Shown here: piece by piece, positions 23,779 to 24,302 of the stretch
Numbering within the stretch: position 1 is the first letter of the stretch
Layout of the letters: each line of letters begins with the position of its first letter
Assembly (NCBI GenBank): GCA_035632095.1
Contig: DASQHM010000001.1
Location: forward strand, 1-24,302
DNA: 24,302 nucleotides
Source of the DNA: DASQHM01 sp035632095
GTDB lineage: Bacteria > Pseudomonadota > Alphaproteobacteria > Ferrovibrionales > Ferrovibrionaceae
Direction of reading: 5' to 3'
Made by a program: the position numbers and the translations under genes
The notes under the pieces: model-generated
The model's input: the letters and a program-made list of their open reading frames with translations, nothing else
Database searches by the model: none
Told to the model about the DNA's origin: nothing

Positions 23779-24302
23779 ATGCGCGTTCGGGAGTTGTGCT
23801 TAGCTGCGGCGCTATTGCTGTCCGCCCTGTCTGCACTAGCGGCCGGCAGCGTGAAGGCCGCGGAGACGCCGGCAAACCCGGCCGCACCGCCCGCGGGCCT
23901 CGAAACCGGACAAGCGGTGCCGAGCGGCCAGCGCATCACGCCGACGGCCGCTCCTGGTGCGCTGTTTCAGCCGCTCAACCCAGACCTTCCAAACAAGCCG
24001 GATTATCTGGCCGGCCAGGCTGTGACGCTGGCGAGCAGCCCCGACGGCGCGACGCTGCTAGTCCTTACCAGCGGCTTCAACCGCAACTTTGATGCGGGCG
24101 GCAAGGTCGTTCCGGATCAATCGCGCGAATACGTGTTTGTCTACGACATCGCCGGGCCGGCGCCGGCGAAGCGGCAAGTGATCCAAGTGCCGAATACCTT
24201 CATCGGCCTGTCCTGGCTGCCGGACGGCAAGTCCTTCGCCGTCGCCGGCGGCGTGAACGACAACGTGCACCTGTTCACGGCGTCGGGTGATCGATTCGAG
24301 GA
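23779..24302 (+). CDS. Secreted YncE-like beta-propeller protein, N-terminal part (3' end outside window)
   Basis: The visible 174 residues begin with a Sec signal peptide (cleavage probably after VKA, about residue 27) and a Pro/Ala-rich spacer. Beta-propeller-like repeats follow: VTLASSPDGATLLVLTSGFNR, EYVFVYDIAG, and GLSWLPDGKSFAVAGGVNDNVHLF. The SPDG/LPDG...VAGG pattern is typical of YVTN/YncE propellers. The particular opening resembles bifunctional proteins with an N-terminal propeller and a C-terminal alkaline-phosphatase-superfamily domain, but that second domain would lie outside the window and is only a guess. It should act in the periplasm. It lies 36 bases after the DppC-like permease on the same strand, so it may be co-transcribed with the importer or have its own promoter; no clear ribosome-binding site is seen. 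Confidence 0.75.
   Translation, partial: MRVRELCLAAALLLSALSALAAGSVKAAETPANPAAPPAGLETGQAVPSGQRITPTAAPGALFQPLNPDLPNKPDYLAGQAVTLASSPDGATLLVLTSGFNRNFDAGGKVVPDQSREYVFVYDIAGPAPAKRQVIQVPNTFIGLSWLPDGKSFAVAGGVNDNVHLFTASGDRFE

Overview
The window is uniformly GC-rich. It is packed with transporter and CoA-metabolism genes whose protein style (NitT/TauT transporters, MR/MLE enzymes, DUF1028 next to dipeptide transporters, IorAB) is typical of a chromosomal region of a metabolically versatile alphaproteobacterium, probably Hyphomicrobiales or a related soil/rhizosphere lineage. That placement is an inference from gene content; there is no rRNA or marker gene. I see no tRNA, insertion sequence, phage gene, CRISPR array or attachment site.

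Layout. (1) 1-3545, minus strand: an operon in transcription order MR/MLE-family enolase-superfamily enzyme, NitT/TauT-type permease, periplasmic binding protein and ATPase (the ATPase runs off the left edge). It is divergent from an MFS transporter (3730-5019). (2) 5026-6096, minus strand: two orphan response regulators, one NarL-type and one receiver-only, with no histidine kinase nearby. Upstream lies a roughly 700-base stretch with no convincing gene; it is locally AT-rich and carries inverted repeats. (3) 6808-16138: a CoA-linked catabolic block. A bifunctional enoyl-CoA hydratase/3-hydroxyacyl-CoA dehydrogenase (minus) is divergent from an NDP-forming acyl-CoA synthetase, followed by iorA and iorB (indolepyruvate ferredoxin oxidoreductase) and an orphan branched-chain-amino-acid-type binding protein, closed by a strong bidirectional terminator. 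(4) 16202-17272, minus: a ferritin-like diiron protein. (5) 17488-23742, plus: a DUF1028 protein translationally coupled to a complete dipeptide/oligopeptide ABC transporter (two ATPases, binding protein, two permeases). (6) 23779 to the right edge: the start of a secreted YncE-like beta-propeller protein.

How the genes may work together. The central block reads as an arylpyruvate (2-oxoacid) oxidation module. IorAB would make an aryl-acetyl-CoA and reduced ferredoxin. The NDP-forming synthetase could either harvest that thioester as ATP/GTP or activate the acid, and the bifunctional FadJ-like protein suggests beta-oxidation of the CoA product. The peptide importer, the DUF1028 Ntn-hydrolase-like protein and the amino-acid-type binding protein fit a peptide/amino-acid scavenging lifestyle. 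The first operon pairs an importer with a dedicated enolase-superfamily enzyme for an unknown carboxylate. None of these substrates can be read from sequence alone.

Nothing here is a clear unknown defence or mobile system. The most promising leads are the IorAB plus NDP-forming synthetase arrangement, the DUF1028-transporter coupling, the enolase-superfamily enzyme with a non-standard first catalytic-lysine position, and the orphan response-regulator pair with its long, structured upstream region.
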